This document shows, one piece after another, positions 36,143 through 46,671 of a stretch of DNA of 64,000 bases. Source of the DNA: Marinitoga lauensis (GTDB lineage Bacteria; Thermotogota; Thermotogae; Petrotogales; Petrotogaceae); NCBI RefSeq assembly GCF_004135675.1, contig NZ_QHLX01000006.1:124001-188000 (forward strand), in the 5' to 3' direction. Positions within the stretch are counted from its first letter, which is position 1. Each line of letters starts with the position of its first letter. The position numbers and the translations under genes are program-made. The notes under the pieces are model-generated. The model was not told where the DNA came from. It saw only the letters and a program-made list of their open reading frames with translations, and made no database searches.

Positions 36143-36187
36143 CCCTTCTTCTTGATAAGGTAAAAAATCAGGAAGAGGGTTTTTTAT
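36143..36187 (+). terminator. Terminator after the MCP gene
   Basis: Stem CCCT-CTTCTTGA / TCAGGAAG-AGGG with one bulged T and a 12-base loop, followed by TTTTTTAT. Confidence 0.75.
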
Positions 36188-36414
36188 AGTAAAGCAAACC
36201 ATTAAATATTAAATTTTGTAATAGAAATTACAAAAGAATTTTTATTCCAAAATTCCACATCAAAAATCACTGAAAATAATTATTAAAGCTTATTAGAATA
36301 AAATTAATCATTCATATAAAAAATCAAAAAGTAACAATCAATTTTTTAGTAATTTATTATCATCCAAGAAAAATATTCAAACAAAATTTTACAGACTACT
36401 ATATCCATTTCGAT
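36188..36414. other. Gene-free AT-rich interval
   Basis: About 227 bases with no supported gene and extremely low GC, between the MCP terminator and the left 52-bp repeat next to the Orc1/Cdc6-like gene. I see no further clear hairpin. It could be a DNA-unwinding stretch if the repeats are origin-like, but nothing in the sequence proves that. Confidence 0.5.
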
Positions 36415-36466
36415 TGTGACTTATGTGACAACTGTCGAATTTTTGTATACACCTGTGACAGATGTA
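36415..36466 (+). repeat. Left copy of a 52-bp repeat bracketing the Orc1/Cdc6-like gene
   Basis: Identical over 36 bases (36415-36450) to 37664-37699. After three variable bases it continues with TGTGACA, one variable base and ATGTA. It contains GTGAC three times (36416, 36425, 36455) plus GTATAC. It ends four bases before the stop codon of the leftward ATPase gene. Confidence 0.9.
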
Positions 36467-36469
36467 AAA

Positions 36470-37632
36470 TTAAAGATTTTCTATATAATACTTGATTTTA
36501 GACGGTAAATACAATATACCGTTATTTTCAATAATAATACCTTCATTCATCAAACGTTTGATATATGTATAAACAGTTTGGCGTTTTACTTTCCCTTCTA
36601 ACTTTTTAACAAGTGTTGATTTATCCAACGGATTACTAGCTATTTCATTTAATATTAATTTTTGCATATCTGTAAATGATAATGTCTTTTTGAAATTCTG
36701 AGAAATTATCTTTCCTATAGTTTCCTTTGCTATATATCTATTGATTCTATCCTTATCAGAATTAATCAAAGCTGTTTGTTGGGCTATCCACAAAGCATCT
36801 CTTGGGTTTCCATCACTGAAAATAGCTATTTCATTTAAAGCATCTATATCAAAATAATCCGGATATTCTTTTATTCTTTTTAAAATCATTTTTTGAATAT
36901 CTTCAATAGTTAATGGATCAAGAAATATCATATCTTTAAATATATTTTCTAAATTACCGCTTTCGTTCCATCTCATTCGATCATTTGAATACTCTCTATA
37001 TATAGAAAAAGGCAGAGATACAAATGTAACTATATTTTCCTTGAGTAATATGTTTTTTAATGAATCAAGAATTTTTAATACTTCTTCCTTTTTTTCCTTG
37101 TCTAATTCATCTATTATAATTAATATTTTTCCATATTCCTCAACAAGTAATGACAACAACTTATCAATATATTCTTTTATTGTATATATATTAAACCTTT
37201 TTTATTGTCAACTGTCTTTTCATAAGAAATATTAGCAGCAAGATTTAATCCACCACTATAAGATATATTATAACTCATTTCATTTATTATAAAATTTTTT
37301 GATTCATTGGCTATCTTATTAATTTTTCTATTCTTTAAATTTAATACTAAATTAGCAAGTTTATATAAAAAATCTCCTATTATTATTTCTTTTGAATCTT
37401 TTTCTGTTATTAAAATATGGAATCTTTTGGTATTTTCTGCATCAATAAAATTTAAAGTCGTGGTTTTTCCAACACCCGTTTCTCCACATACACCAAAAAT
37501 TCCCATTGGTTGAAAATAAGCCAGTTTATTCAAATGAAGCAATTCTTTTTCTCGATTTACAAGAAATTCTTTATTATTAATGGGCATATCAAATAATGAT
37601 TCAATTATATATTTTAACTTATTTTTATTCAT
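36470..37632 (-). CDS. Orc1/Cdc6-like AAA+ ATPase with C-terminal winged helix
   Basis: About 387 residues after restoring one base near 37185. N-terminus: NREKELLHLNKL, then Walker A GVCGETGVGKTTTLNF (residues about 44-59). Walker B is ILIIIDELDK; sensor-2-like SDGNPRDALWIAQQTA; the C-terminal winged helix (QKLILNEIASNPLDKSTL, KRQTVYTYIKRLMNEGII) should bind DNA. This architecture is that of Orc1/Cdc6 and related ATPases; in bacteria such genes are mostly accessory and uncharacterised. The gene sits exactly between two copies of a 52-bp GTGAC-rich repeat, the right copy overlapping its promoter. A STAND-like or transposon-type ATPase is an alternative. Confidence 0.72.
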
Positions 37633-37641
37633 AAAGTCACC

Positions 37642-37675
37642 CCGGAATAATTATAACATATTCTGTGACTTATGT
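37642..37675 (-). promoter_or_regulatory. Promoter of the Orc1/Cdc6-like gene overlapping the right repeat
   Basis: On the minus strand TTGTCA (within the repeat) is followed 19 bases later by TATAAT and then the ATG at 37632. The repeat therefore covers the -35 region, the expected place for an autoregulatory operator. Confidence 0.5.
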
Positions 37676-37715
37676 GACAACTGTCGAATTTTTGTATACT
37701 GTTGTGACAAATGTA
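37664..37715 (+). repeat. Right copy of the 52-bp repeat
   Basis: Direct (same-strand) copy of 36415-36466: 36 identical bases, then three variable bases, TGTGACA, one variable base, ATGTA. It lies 32 bases upstream of the ATPase start and 20 bases from the end of the BMP-like gene. Confidence 0.9.
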
Positions 37716-37734
37716 GAAATCTCTTAAGAAATTT

Positions 37735-39644
37735 TTATGTATCAGTATTAAAAATTACTTTTTGTAAATCTCCATTAATATTATCAAGATACCAATTCAT
37801 TTTTAATAAGTCCTCATCTAAAATACTTTCATTTCTATCAACTATCATATTATTTTCTTTATCATACAATGGCCCACTAAATATATCAAACTCGTTATTC
37901 TTTATTAATGTTTTCATAACCCCTATTAATTTTTCAGTTTGCCCTGGAATTATTTCTTTGTTTTTATACAATTTTACTATTTTTTTATCCATTCCATACC
38001 AATATTTCCTCAAATCTTCAAGATGCTTTGTTGTTGTTACAATCCACTCATTATTCAATAATCGGCTAACAATCTTCTTATAAAATCTGCCCCATTTCCA
38101 GTATGCAGATGCAATATATGTATCAGGTGTAATTTCTCTTGTTATTGCATTATAACCTATTGTATAAATTTTGTGTTTATCAGCTATAATTTGAGGAATA
38201 ACAGAATCCATGTTTGTTGAAAGAATATCAATTCCTTCTTTTATTAATTCCAATGTTTTTTTGATTTCTATATCATGATCTATCCATTTATTTGTCCAGT
38301 TTACTAACACTTTTGCATATGGATTTACCACCTTAACTCCTATCGCAAAAGCATTTAAACCTCTCACAAATAAAGGAAGAGGATGTGGTGCAATATAACC
38401 TATCTTATTGCTTCTTGTCATAGCACCCGCTATTAATCCAGTTAAAAATTTTGGCTGATAAATTCTTCCAAAGTACACAGATAAATTCCTATAACTCTTA
38501 TATCCTGCACAATTTAAAAATTTTATATTTGGAAATTCTATCGCTGCTTTATAGGTAGAATCCATAAAATCATAACTGGTTGTTATTATTAAATTATAAT
38601 CCTGATTAATTAATTCTTTTATTACATCATAAGACTTATTTTTTTTCACATTCTCAACATAAAATGTTGTTATTTTGCCTTCAAACACTTCTTCCAGATA
38701 TTTTCTTCCTGATTCATGAGCCTGAACCCATGTGCTTTCTTCAATATAATTTCTGTATAGAAAAGCAATATTTAATCTTTTTTCAGCAGACTTTATAAAT
38801 GGAGAGAAAACTTCCTGTATTAAATTTTTTTCTCTTCAAAATATATATCTTCCAATTCCTTAATAACTGTTTTCAGCCTTAATCTTAATTCTTTTTCTGA
38901 AGTATATTTTTCTATACCATATTTTTTTAAATAGTATAAAAAAGCTTCTCCTGTTGTAATTGGTAACTTTTCTCCATTTAATTCATGATAAACCTTTCTA
39001 AATTCCCAATATATTGATTTTTCGAAAAATCTAAAAAACTCATCGGCATTTTCATTGTTTTTCTTTATATAATCAAATAATATTTCTTCTAACTCTTTAA
39101 AGCCACCTTCTCTTTTAAACCATATCATATTTATTTTTGTTTTTTCATAAAATTCTAAAAATTCATAATATATACGTATATTCAAATCCATCTCATCATA
39201 TTTTGGTATAAGTCTTTTAACATTCGCCATTATAGATGGGGAATCAAGATATTTCAACACGCTTGCTCTTTTATTTCCTTCTACTACATAAAATTTATTT
39301 AAATATTCATAAGCTACTATTGCATCTCTTATTCCTTCTTCCTGTTGAGCTTCAAAAAGGTTCATCCATTTTATAGCAAATTCTGTATCCTCTTCTAATA
39401 AAGGCATAAAATTTTTGGCAAATGCACTCCTTCGTGAATCATAAAATGTTCCTCTTATCTTTTTTATAGGCACTTCAATAATTCCTAACGATGTCTCATT
39501 AACAATACTCTTATCTTTTAATAAATTTTCAAGCGATGGCAAATGTCCATCTCTTCCTCTGCTTTCCCAATATAATAATTCTCTTTCGCCCATTTTTTTT
39601 GCATTTCTATATTCTTTAGAACTATCATATCTCATATTATTCAT
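37735..39644 (-). CDS. BMP/PnrA-family ligand-binding protein with ParB-like N-terminal domain
   Basis: About 636 residues after restoring one A in the run at about 38822-38828. Residues 1-270 contain a ParB-like motif (FYVVEGNKRASVLKYL) and helical regions. Residues about 285-590 form a BMP/PnrA-type binding domain (LNIAFLYRNYIEES, NLIITTSYDFMDSTYKAA, KIGYIAPHPLPLFVRGLNAFAIGVK). There is no signal peptide or lipobox, unlike transport-linked BMP lipoproteins, so it is probably a cytoplasmic nucleoside or ligand sensor. I recall similar fusions in Firmicutes annotated simply as BMP proteins. GGGTGAGG precedes the ATG. Confidence 0.75.
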
Positions 39645-39666
39645 ATTATCCTCACCCCAAAAACTA

Positions 39667-40398
39667 TTAAATATAAATATCCTTAAATTGAATTATTCCT
39701 TCTTCTCCTATTATTTCAATAGCTTCTTTTGTTTTCTCATCATATTTAACATATTTATATGGAACAACATTTAACAAATACGATATTTCTCCATTATGAT
39801 GTACTCTAAAATTCAGAATCTGATCTGTATATCTTGGATGAATGTGACCATAAAACCATATTTTAGGAAAAAATTTTTTATATATGTTCGCCATAACTTT
39901 GGAACCTTTATGATACGAGCTAATTTCTTTTTCAAATAAATTTTCTAATCCTGGGATAGAATGAGTAATTATAATATCAATATTTTTTATAAAATTAAAA
40001 GTTTTTTTAATCTGCAATGTTCTTTTAAATGGTTTTACATCTTTCTCAGAAAAATGAAAAGGTTTTTTCCCATAAGAAAATGCTCCTGAAAAACCTGTTA
40101 TATATAAATCCGACTCTATTCCAAGATCTTTTTTTGCATTAACTAATTGACTATGTAAAATAGACAACCCTTTATATATTTTTGAATATCCAGATAATTC
40201 AACTTCAAAAAGATTTTTAAAATATTTCTTATCATGATTTCCATAAATCATATAACTTATTTTAGGCATTAACGTATTTAATAAATAGTCAAGATATCCT
40301 GGTGATAAATCACCACAACCTAATAACATATCACATTTTTTAATCTTTTTAGGTATATAATTCCTTTCTTCATCAGAAACTGCAACAATTTCTATCAT
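39667..40398 (-). CDS. Metallophosphoesterase
   Basis: Intact 243-residue calcineurin-like phosphoesterase. Metal-binding residues appear in AVSDEE (usually SDxH), LGCGDLSPGYLDYLL, MIYGNHDKKYF, IIITHSIPG and WFYGHIHPRYT. The first motif lacks the usual His. No signal peptide. It lies 22 bases upstream of the BMP-like gene in the same direction and may be co-transcribed. Substrate unknown. Confidence 0.78.
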   Translation of the reverse strand: MIEIVAVSDEERNYIPKKIKKCDMLLGCGDLSPGYLDYLLNTLMPKISYMIYGNHDKKYFKNLFEVELSGYSKIYKGLSILHSQLVNAKKDLGIESDLYITGFSGAFSYGKKPFHFSEKDVKPFKRTLQIKKTFNFIKNIDIIITHSIPGLENLFEKEISSYHKGSKVMANIYKKFFPKIWFYGHIHPRYTDQILNFRVHHNGEISYLLNVVPYKYVKYDEKTKEAIEIIGEEGIIQFKDIYI

Positions 40399-40504
40399 AT
40401 CTCGTCTTCCTTTTATTTTTTTATTATTATAACATAAAAATATTTTTTCATTTTATATGTTATAATATAATGTTATTATAACAAACTATAATGGAGGGGA
40501 AAAA

Positions 40505-42252
40505 ATGAAATGGGATTTAACTTTCTTTTATGATTCACCAGAAAATGAACAAATAAAGAAAGACTTTGAAAGTGCACTGGAAAATGCAAAAAAATTAAAA
40601 GAAAAGTACTATAACAAATTTTTAGATGAAAACTTATCTGCATTAGATATTAAAGAATTTTTCAAAGAGTTAGAAAAAACTATAGAAAAACCTTATTTTG
40701 CCATTCAGTATGCTCATTTATATTATGCAGAAAATACTCAAAATGTTCAAGCGCAGAAATTGGTTGCAATGGGTCAAGACTATTTAACCAAAGGCGAAAT
40801 AGAGTTATCTTTCTGGAAACCGCTATTATTGAGTCATCCTATTGAAAAATTAGAAGAATGGAAAAATTCTGAAGATTTAAAAGAATATAAACATGTTATG
40901 GAAAAGCTTATTAAAGAAAAACCTCATGTGTTAAGCGAAGACGCAGAAAAGGTATTATCTGCTTTGCAACCTGCCGGCAGAGATGCTTTTGATATGTTAT
41001 ATGAAAAATTGACTTCTTCATATAATTTTGAAATAGAAATAGATGGCGAAATGAAGAAAATGACAGGACCTCAAATAAGAGCTTTAAGACAAAGTACTAA
41101 TAAAGAATTAAGAAGAAAAGCTATGAAATTATTCTTTGAAAGATATAAAGAGGATAAAATAGTTTTAGAAAGTACATTTAATTCTGTTGCAAAATATTAC
41201 GATACAGAAAGCAAGTTAAGAAATTATCCTAAACCAATATCAATGAGAAATATGGCAAATGAAGTTGATGATAAAATTGTTGATATGGTAATAGATGTAA
41301 CTACAGAACAAACTCCAATGGTTCACAAATATTATAAATGGAAAGAAAAATATTTAGGTTATGAATTAACATTAGCTGATATATATGCCCATTAGATCCT
41401 ATAAAAAAAGAAATACCATTTGATAAAGCAAAACAAATAGTATTGGATTCATATTATGAATTTGATAAAGAAATTGGAGATATTGTTAAATCATTCTTTG
41501 ATGAAAATAGAATTCATTCAGAAATAATCCCTGGTAAAAGAGGAGGAGCATTTTGTTCTTATAATATACCAAATTATAAACCTTTTATATTAATGAATTA
41601 TACAGGAAATATGAGAGATGTTATGACTTTAGCTCATGAATTGGGACATGGTGTTCATGGGACTCTTTCTTCAAAACAAAATCTATTAAATTATCACACA
41701 CCATTAACCATGGCAGAAGTAGCTTCAGTCTTTGGAGAAATGCTTGTAATGGATAAATTATTGAAAGAATTAGATGAAGAAGAGAAAAAGGTATTTATTG
41801 CTTCTAAAATAGAAGACATGTTTGCTACAATGTTCAGACAAAATATGTTCGCAAGATTTGAAATACAGTCACATGAAATGATTGATAAAAATGGAATGGC
41901 AACATACGATGAGTTATCTGATCTTTATGAAAAAGAATTAAAAATAATGTTTGGTGATTCAGTAAAAATACCTGAAGAATATAAATATGAATGGAGTTCT
42001 ATTCCACATATGATTGGTGTTCCTTTCTATGTTTATGCATATAACTTTGCTAATTTATTAGTAATAGCTCTGTACGAAAAATATTTAGAAGAAGGAAAAG
42101 ATTTTGTACCAAAATATAAAGAATTATTATCAAGTGGTGGAAATGATGCACCAGAGAGATTATTGGATAAAGTTGGAATTGATATTACCAAAAAAGAATT
42201 CTGGGAAAAAGGATTCAAATATATTGAAAGAGAATTAATTAGTAAATTATAA
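40505..42252 (+). CDS. pepF: Oligoendopeptidase F, M3B family
   Basis: Cytoplasmic zinc peptidase cleaving short peptides; about 582 residues after restoring one C at 41388-41390. The zinc motif MTLAHELGHGVHGTL supplies two His and the catalytic Glu; the third ligand Glu is in MAEVASVFGEML. Other family blocks: GKRGGAFCSY, and SIPHMIGVPFYVYAYNFANLL. GGAGGGG precedes the ATG. It is divergent from the phosphoesterase gene and ends before a terminator. Confidence 0.93.
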
Positions 42253-42544
42253 TGCTTATAAAATTGTAATTATTCTTTAAGTTTTCTTTTCAAAGTTACA
42301 AAAACTTAAAAAAGATTATAAAGCTTATTATTTAATTATTCCGACGCAAACACCCCTATCTGGCAGGGGTGTTTGTTTTCATTTATGTTATTTTTAAATG
42401 AATAATCTACAAAAAAATTATCTATGCACAGGAAATTATATCAAACATGTAATTTTTTCTTAGCTCTAAAATGGATAAAAATTGTTATAATTAAATTGTA
42501 TTAGTGAAAAATATAATTTAAAATACAAAGGAGGTTGTTGCGGA
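42253..42544. other. Intergenic region with terminator and a likely promoter for the iron-type ABC operon
   Basis: No gene is seen. A terminator hairpin lies at 42347-42376. TATAAT at 42486-42491 and at 42512-42517 are candidate -10 boxes for the following operon. I could not find a convincing Fur box. Confidence 0.5.
42347..42380 (+). terminator. Terminator after pepF
   Basis: Stem CAAACACCCCT / AGGGGTGTTTG with a 7-base loop followed by TTTTC, about 95 bases beyond the stop. Confidence 0.8.
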
Positions 42545-43564
42545 ATGAAAAAGTTCGCCATTATTATTACAGTATTAGTAGCATCTTTAAGTATTTTTGC
42601 GGGAATATTCGGTTATGGTCAAGGTGGAGAAGTAAATGTATATACCAGTAGACATTATGACACAGATCAACAGCTATATGATGAATTTACAAAATTAACA
42701 GGTATTAAAGTTAATGTTATTAAAGCTGGAGAAGATGAATTAATCGAAAGAATGAAAAATGAAGGAGAAGATACAAACGCAGACTTATTTATTACAGCAG
42801 ACGTTGGTAGATTACATAGGGCAAAAATGTTGGGATTATTACAACCTATAGTTTCTGAAACACTAACAAAAAATATTCCAGATAATTTAAGAGACAGAGA
42901 TAATTATTGGTACGCATTAACAGTTCGTGCAAGAGTATTAGCTTATGCTCCTGAAAGAGTGGATATTTCAAAAATAAAAACCTATGGTGATTTAATTAAT
43001 CCTGAATGGAAAGGAAAAATATTAATAAGATCATCTTCAAATATATATAATCAATCATTAGTAGCTTCATTTATAGCTTTATATGGTGAAGATTGGGCAT
43101 TAAATTGGGCAAAAGGAATTGTTGCTAATATAGCAAGAGAACCACAAGGTAATGATAGAGCACAGGTGATAGCAGTTGCTGCTGGTGAAGGAGATATTGC
43201 AGTTATAAATACTTATTACATGGGAAAAATGTTAAATTCATCAGATGAACAGCAAGTAAATGCTGCTAAAAAAGTCAAACTATACTTTCCAGAAAAGACA
43301 CATATAAACGTAAGTGGTGCAGGAATTTCAAAATATGCTAAAAACAAAGAAAATGCTATTAAATTATTAGAATTTCTAACAAGTAAAGAAGCACAAAGAT
43401 TATATGCTGAAGCTAATTATGAATATCCTGCTAACCCTGAAGTAGAACCATCAGAGTTTTTAAAATCTTTTGGTGATTTTAAACCACAGGAAATTGATTT
43501 AACATTATTAGGGGAATATAATTCAAAAGCTGTAGAAATTATGGATAAAGCAGGATGGAAATAA
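42545..43564 (+). CDS. fbpA: Iron(III)-type ABC transporter substrate-binding protein
   Basis: Intact 339-residue protein with a signal peptide (MKKFAIIITVLVASLSIFA). It matches the FbpA/FutA class: EVNVYTSRHYDTDQQLYDEF at the mature N-terminus, ITADVGRLHRAKMLGLLQ, and the tyrosine pair in AVINTYYMGKML that coordinates Fe(III) in this family. Overlapping permease and ATPase genes follow. AAGGAGG precedes the ATG. Other FbpA-like proteins bind different ligands, but the tyrosines favour ferric iron. Confidence 0.87.
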   Translation: MKKFAIIITVLVASLSIFAGIFGYGQGGEVNVYTSRHYDTDQQLYDEFTKLTGIKVNVIKAGEDELIERMKNEGEDTNADLFITADVGRLHRAKMLGLLQPIVSETLTKNIPDNLRDRDNYWYALTVRARVLAYAPERVDISKIKTYGDLINPEWKGKILIRSSSNIYNQSLVASFIALYGEDWALNWAKGIVANIAREPQGNDRAQVIAVAAGEGDIAVINTYYMGKMLNSSDEQQVNAAKKVKLYFPEKTHINVSGAGISKYAKNKENAIKLLEFLTSKEAQRLYAEANYEYPANPEVEPSEFLKSFGDFKPQEIDLTLLGEYNSKAVEIMDKAGWK

Positions 43565-43565
43565 T

Positions 43566-45152
43566 ATGAAAAAAACTACGTTTCTTTTAGTTTTAATAAT
43601 ATCCATACCTATATTTATAGTATTATACAATTTAATATTACCTTCAAATGAAAACTGGACTCACATATATAACTATCTATTAAAAGACTATGTATTAAAT
43701 TCATTGAAATTAATATTTGGAACAGCTATACTCTCATCCTTATTAGGCATCTTGAGCGCATGGTTTATTAGTTACTATGAATTTCCATACAGAAAATTTT
43801 TTGAATGGGCTTTAATTTTACCCTTAACAATACCTCCATTTATAGGTGCATATGTTTATGCTGGAATTTTAAGCTATACAGGTACTATTCAAACATTATT
43901 AATGAAATATACTGGTTTTAGTGGCAAATCTTATTTATTAGATATTATGTCAATTCCAGGTGCTGTTTTTGTATTTTCAATATTCTTATTTCCATATGTG
44001 TATTTAACAGTAAAATCATTTTTTTCGAAACAAATCACTGGAATTATTGAAGCATCTCAGTCACTCGGAAAAAACACTTCAACAACATTTTTTAAGGTAA
44101 TTCTTCCTTTGGCTAGACCCGCTATTGTTGGCGGGACTAGTCTTGTATTAATGGAAGTTTTAAACGATTATGGCGTGGTGAAATATTTTGGTATTCCCAC
44201 ATTTAGTACTGGTATATTTAAGGCCTGGTTTTCATTTGGTGATGTAAACACCGCAATACGATTATCTGCTGTTTTATTGATTTTTGTATTTATAGTTTTA
44301 TCTATAGAAAAATTCCTTAGAAAAAATAAATCATATTTCACCAAAAACAAAAAACCTTTAAAAAGAAGGAATTTGAAAGGTTTACCATTATTTTTAGTTA
44401 TGGGATTTTATATTATAATATTTTTGTTATCATTCTTATTGCCTTTACTTCAACTTATTCAATGGAGTATTTTTTCATACAAAAATACAAACATAAAATT
44501 TATCGAACTAACTTTCAATTCAATATTTATTTCGTTTATAACTTCAATATTAATAATAATTATTGCTCTAATAATGTCTGATACAATTAGATTTAATAGA
44601 AATAATTCCAGAATTTTATCTAAATTAGCAACTATGGGATATTCAATACCTGGAGCAGTTATTGCAGTTGGAGTTATGGTATTTTTTATAACTATAGATA
44701 GGAGTTTAAGACCTCTTTATTCAATGTTTGATTTTAAAACAAAATTAGTATTATCTTCTTCAATAATCATGCTCATTTATGCGTATATTGTTAGATTTTT
44801 AAACATCGCATATAGCCCTATAGACGCTAATTTTGAAAAAAACGGAAAAAACTATCACGAAGCTTCAAGAAGTCTCGGTAAATCTTTTTTTAATACTTTT
44901 ATTAAAGTAGATATACCAATGATTAAACCTGCTATTATTAGTTCATTTATATTTGTTTTTATTGAAATAATAAAGGAATTACCATTAACTCTTATTTTAA
45001 GACCTTTTAATTTTGATACTTTAGCAACAAAAGTATTTGAATATGCAAATGATGAAATGGTACATGAAGCTTCAGTAGCCTCTTTGTCTATTATTGTAAT
45101 TATATTTATATTCATTATGATTTTAAGAAAATTATCAGGAGATGATAAATAA
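43566..45152 (+). CDS. fbpB: Iron(III)-type ABC transporter permease
   Basis: Intact 528-residue membrane protein containing two fused permease domains, each with an EAA-type loop: EASQSLGKNTSTTFFKVILP (about 162) and EASRSLGKSFFNTFIKVDIP (about 435). About 12 membrane helices. This duplicated form is typical of FbpB/SfuB ferric permeases. It starts one base after the binding-protein stop and its own stop overlaps the ATPase start by one base, implying coupled translation. Confidence 0.88.
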   Translation: MKKTTFLLVLIISIPIFIVLYNLILPSNENWTHIYNYLLKDYVLNSLKLIFGTAILSSLLGILSAWFISYYEFPYRKFFEWALILPLTIPPFIGAYVYAGILSYTGTIQTLLMKYTGFSGKSYLLDIMSIPGAVFVFSIFLFPYVYLTVKSFFSKQITGIIEASQSLGKNTSTTFFKVILPLARPAIVGGTSLVLMEVLNDYGVVKYFGIPTFSTGIFKAWFSFGDVNTAIRLSAVLLIFVFIVLSIEKFLRKNKSYFTKNKKPLKRRNLKGLPLFLVMGFYIIIFLLSFLLPLLQLIQWSIFSYKNTNIKFIELTFNSIFISFITSILIIIIALIMSDTIRFNRNNSRILSKLATMGYSIPGAVIAVGVMVFFITIDRSLRPLYSMFDFKTKLVLSSSIIMLIYAYIVRFLNIAYSPIDANFEKNGKNYHEASRSLGKSFFNTFIKVDIPMIKPAIISSFIFVFIEIIKELPLTLILRPFNFDTLATKVFEYANDEMVHEASVASLSIIVIIFIFIMILRKLSGDDK

Positions 45153-45801
45153 TGTTTTTATACGTCGAAGATATATGGTTTAAATATGATAAAGAATTTG
45201 TATTAAAAGGAGTAGACTTTCAAATATCAAAAGGGGAAACAGTAGCAATTTTAGGAGAAAGCGGAAGCGGAAAAAGTACTATATTAAGAATTATTGCCGG
45301 CTTTGAAAAACCACAAAAAGGTATAATACGTTTAGAAGATAAAATATTATCTTCTAGAAAAAAATTTATTTTACCCGAAAAAAGAAATATTGGATTTGTA
45401 TTTCAGGATTATGCTTTATTTCCACACATGACAGTAAGAGAAAATATTGAATATGCCAGAAAAGGAAAAACTAAAAAATGTTAGAATTAGTTGGTTTAAT
45501 AGGATATGAAAATAGATATCCACATGAATTAAGTGGCGGTCAACAACAAAGAGTTGCTTTAGCAAGAACTTTAGCTACAGAGCCGAAATTACTATTATTA
45601 GATGAGCCATTTAGTAATTTAGATGAAAATTTAAAGGATAAAATAAGAAATGATTTAAAAGAAATATTAAAAAAAGCTAATATAACTACTATTTTAGTAA
45701 CCCATGATAAATATGATGCTCTTTCATTGGCAAATAAAATTATTACCCTTGAAAATGGTGTTGTAAAATTCATCGGTGATCCACAAAAAATATATATTTA
45801 A
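45152..45801 (+). CDS. fbpC: Iron(III)-type ABC transporter ATPase, short form
   Basis: Restored length 216 residues, with one A restored in the run at about 45472-45477. Walker A GESGSGKSTILR, Q-loop FVFQDYALFPHM, signature ELSGGQQQRVALARTLA, Walker B LLLLDEPFSNLD and H-loop LVTHDKYDALS are all present. FbpC proteins usually have about 350 residues with a C-terminal regulatory (TOBE-type) domain. Here the protein ends just after the nucleotide-binding domain. A terminator follows directly, so the short length is not obviously an error. Confidence 0.87.
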
Positions 45802-45810
45802 AAATTAAAA

Positions 45811-45844
45811 AATTAGAGGCCATAAAAAATTATGGCCTCTAATT
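45811..45844. terminator. Bidirectional terminator between fbpC and the SDR gene
   Basis: Fourteen-base perfect stem AATTAGAGGCCATA / TATGGCCTCTAATT with an A-rich loop between convergent genes. Confidence 0.85.
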
Positions 45845-45847
45845 CTA

Positions 45848-46578
45848 TTATAATGGAAACTTTGATAATCCACCATCTACAAGAATAGTTTGTCCGTTAA
45901 TATAAGATGCTTTTTCAGATGCTAAAAAAACAACTGCATTTGCTATTTCCTCAGGTCTTGCCATTCTTTTAATGGAATATTTTCCGAAATTTGCTTTTCT
46001 TTCTCTTCATCAACCAATTCCTTTACTCTATTTGTTTTTGTCCAACCAGGACCGACTGCATTAAAGGTTATATTATATTTTCCGTATTCTAAAGATAATG
46101 TTTTCAATAATCCAGTTATTCCCAATCTTATAGAGTTTGATATATATAAATTCTCAATAGGAGTTTTTACAGAAAGAGAAGTTAAAAATACTACTCTTGC
46201 CCATTCTTTATTCTTCATTTTAGGCAAAAAATATTTTAATATACGAATAGTGCTCATAAGATTTTGTTCAAAACCATAGGTCCAATCTTCCTCAGATGTT
46301 TCTTCAAAATAACCAGGTTTAGGACCTCCTGCATTTAAAAATATAACATCAGGCACACCATATTTTTCCTCGAATTTTTTGTTCATATAATCAATATCAT
46401 CCTTTTTTGAAAGATCACATATAATATATGGATACCCAGTACTTTTTAATTTTTCTTCATTACGTGATACAACTACAGGCTTAGCTCCTTCTTTATCAAA
46501 TATTTGGGCTACTGCAAGCCCTATTCCTGAACTTCCGCCTGTAACTAAAACCTTTTTATCCTTTAATCCTAAATCCAT
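45848..46578 (-). CDS. Short-chain dehydrogenase/reductase with atypical active site
   Basis: About 243 residues after restoring one A near 45968. Cofactor motif [18 protein letters not shown]-type motif FLNAGGPKP, and the repaired C-terminus [29 protein letters not shown]. The catalytic segment reads [22 protein letters not shown]. The usual YxxxK is absent: the Tyr is followed by ISNS and an Arg occupies the next position. A subgroup of SDRs with SN..R at this place exists; their substrates are unclear. AGGGGGAG supports the ATG at 46578. Confidence 0.82.
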
Positions 46579-46671
46579 TCTTTCTCCCCCTGATTTGTTT
46601 TTATACTTTTGATGGACTTTCAAAGTTTGTCCTTATAAGACATATATGAATTTTTATTCCATCTTTTTATT

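Noticed and set aside
36415..37715. Insertion sequence ends for the 52-bp repeats
   Set aside because: The copies are direct rather than inverted, there are no short target duplications outside them that I can see, and the enclosed gene has no transposase catalytic motif. Kept only as an alternative in the main finding.
37580..38083. A plus-strand reading frame of about 167 codons opposite the BMP-like gene
   Set aside because: It has no ribosome binding site, low-complexity Ile/Phe/Ser-rich translation, and lies antisense to a motif-supported gene; it also runs through the repeat.
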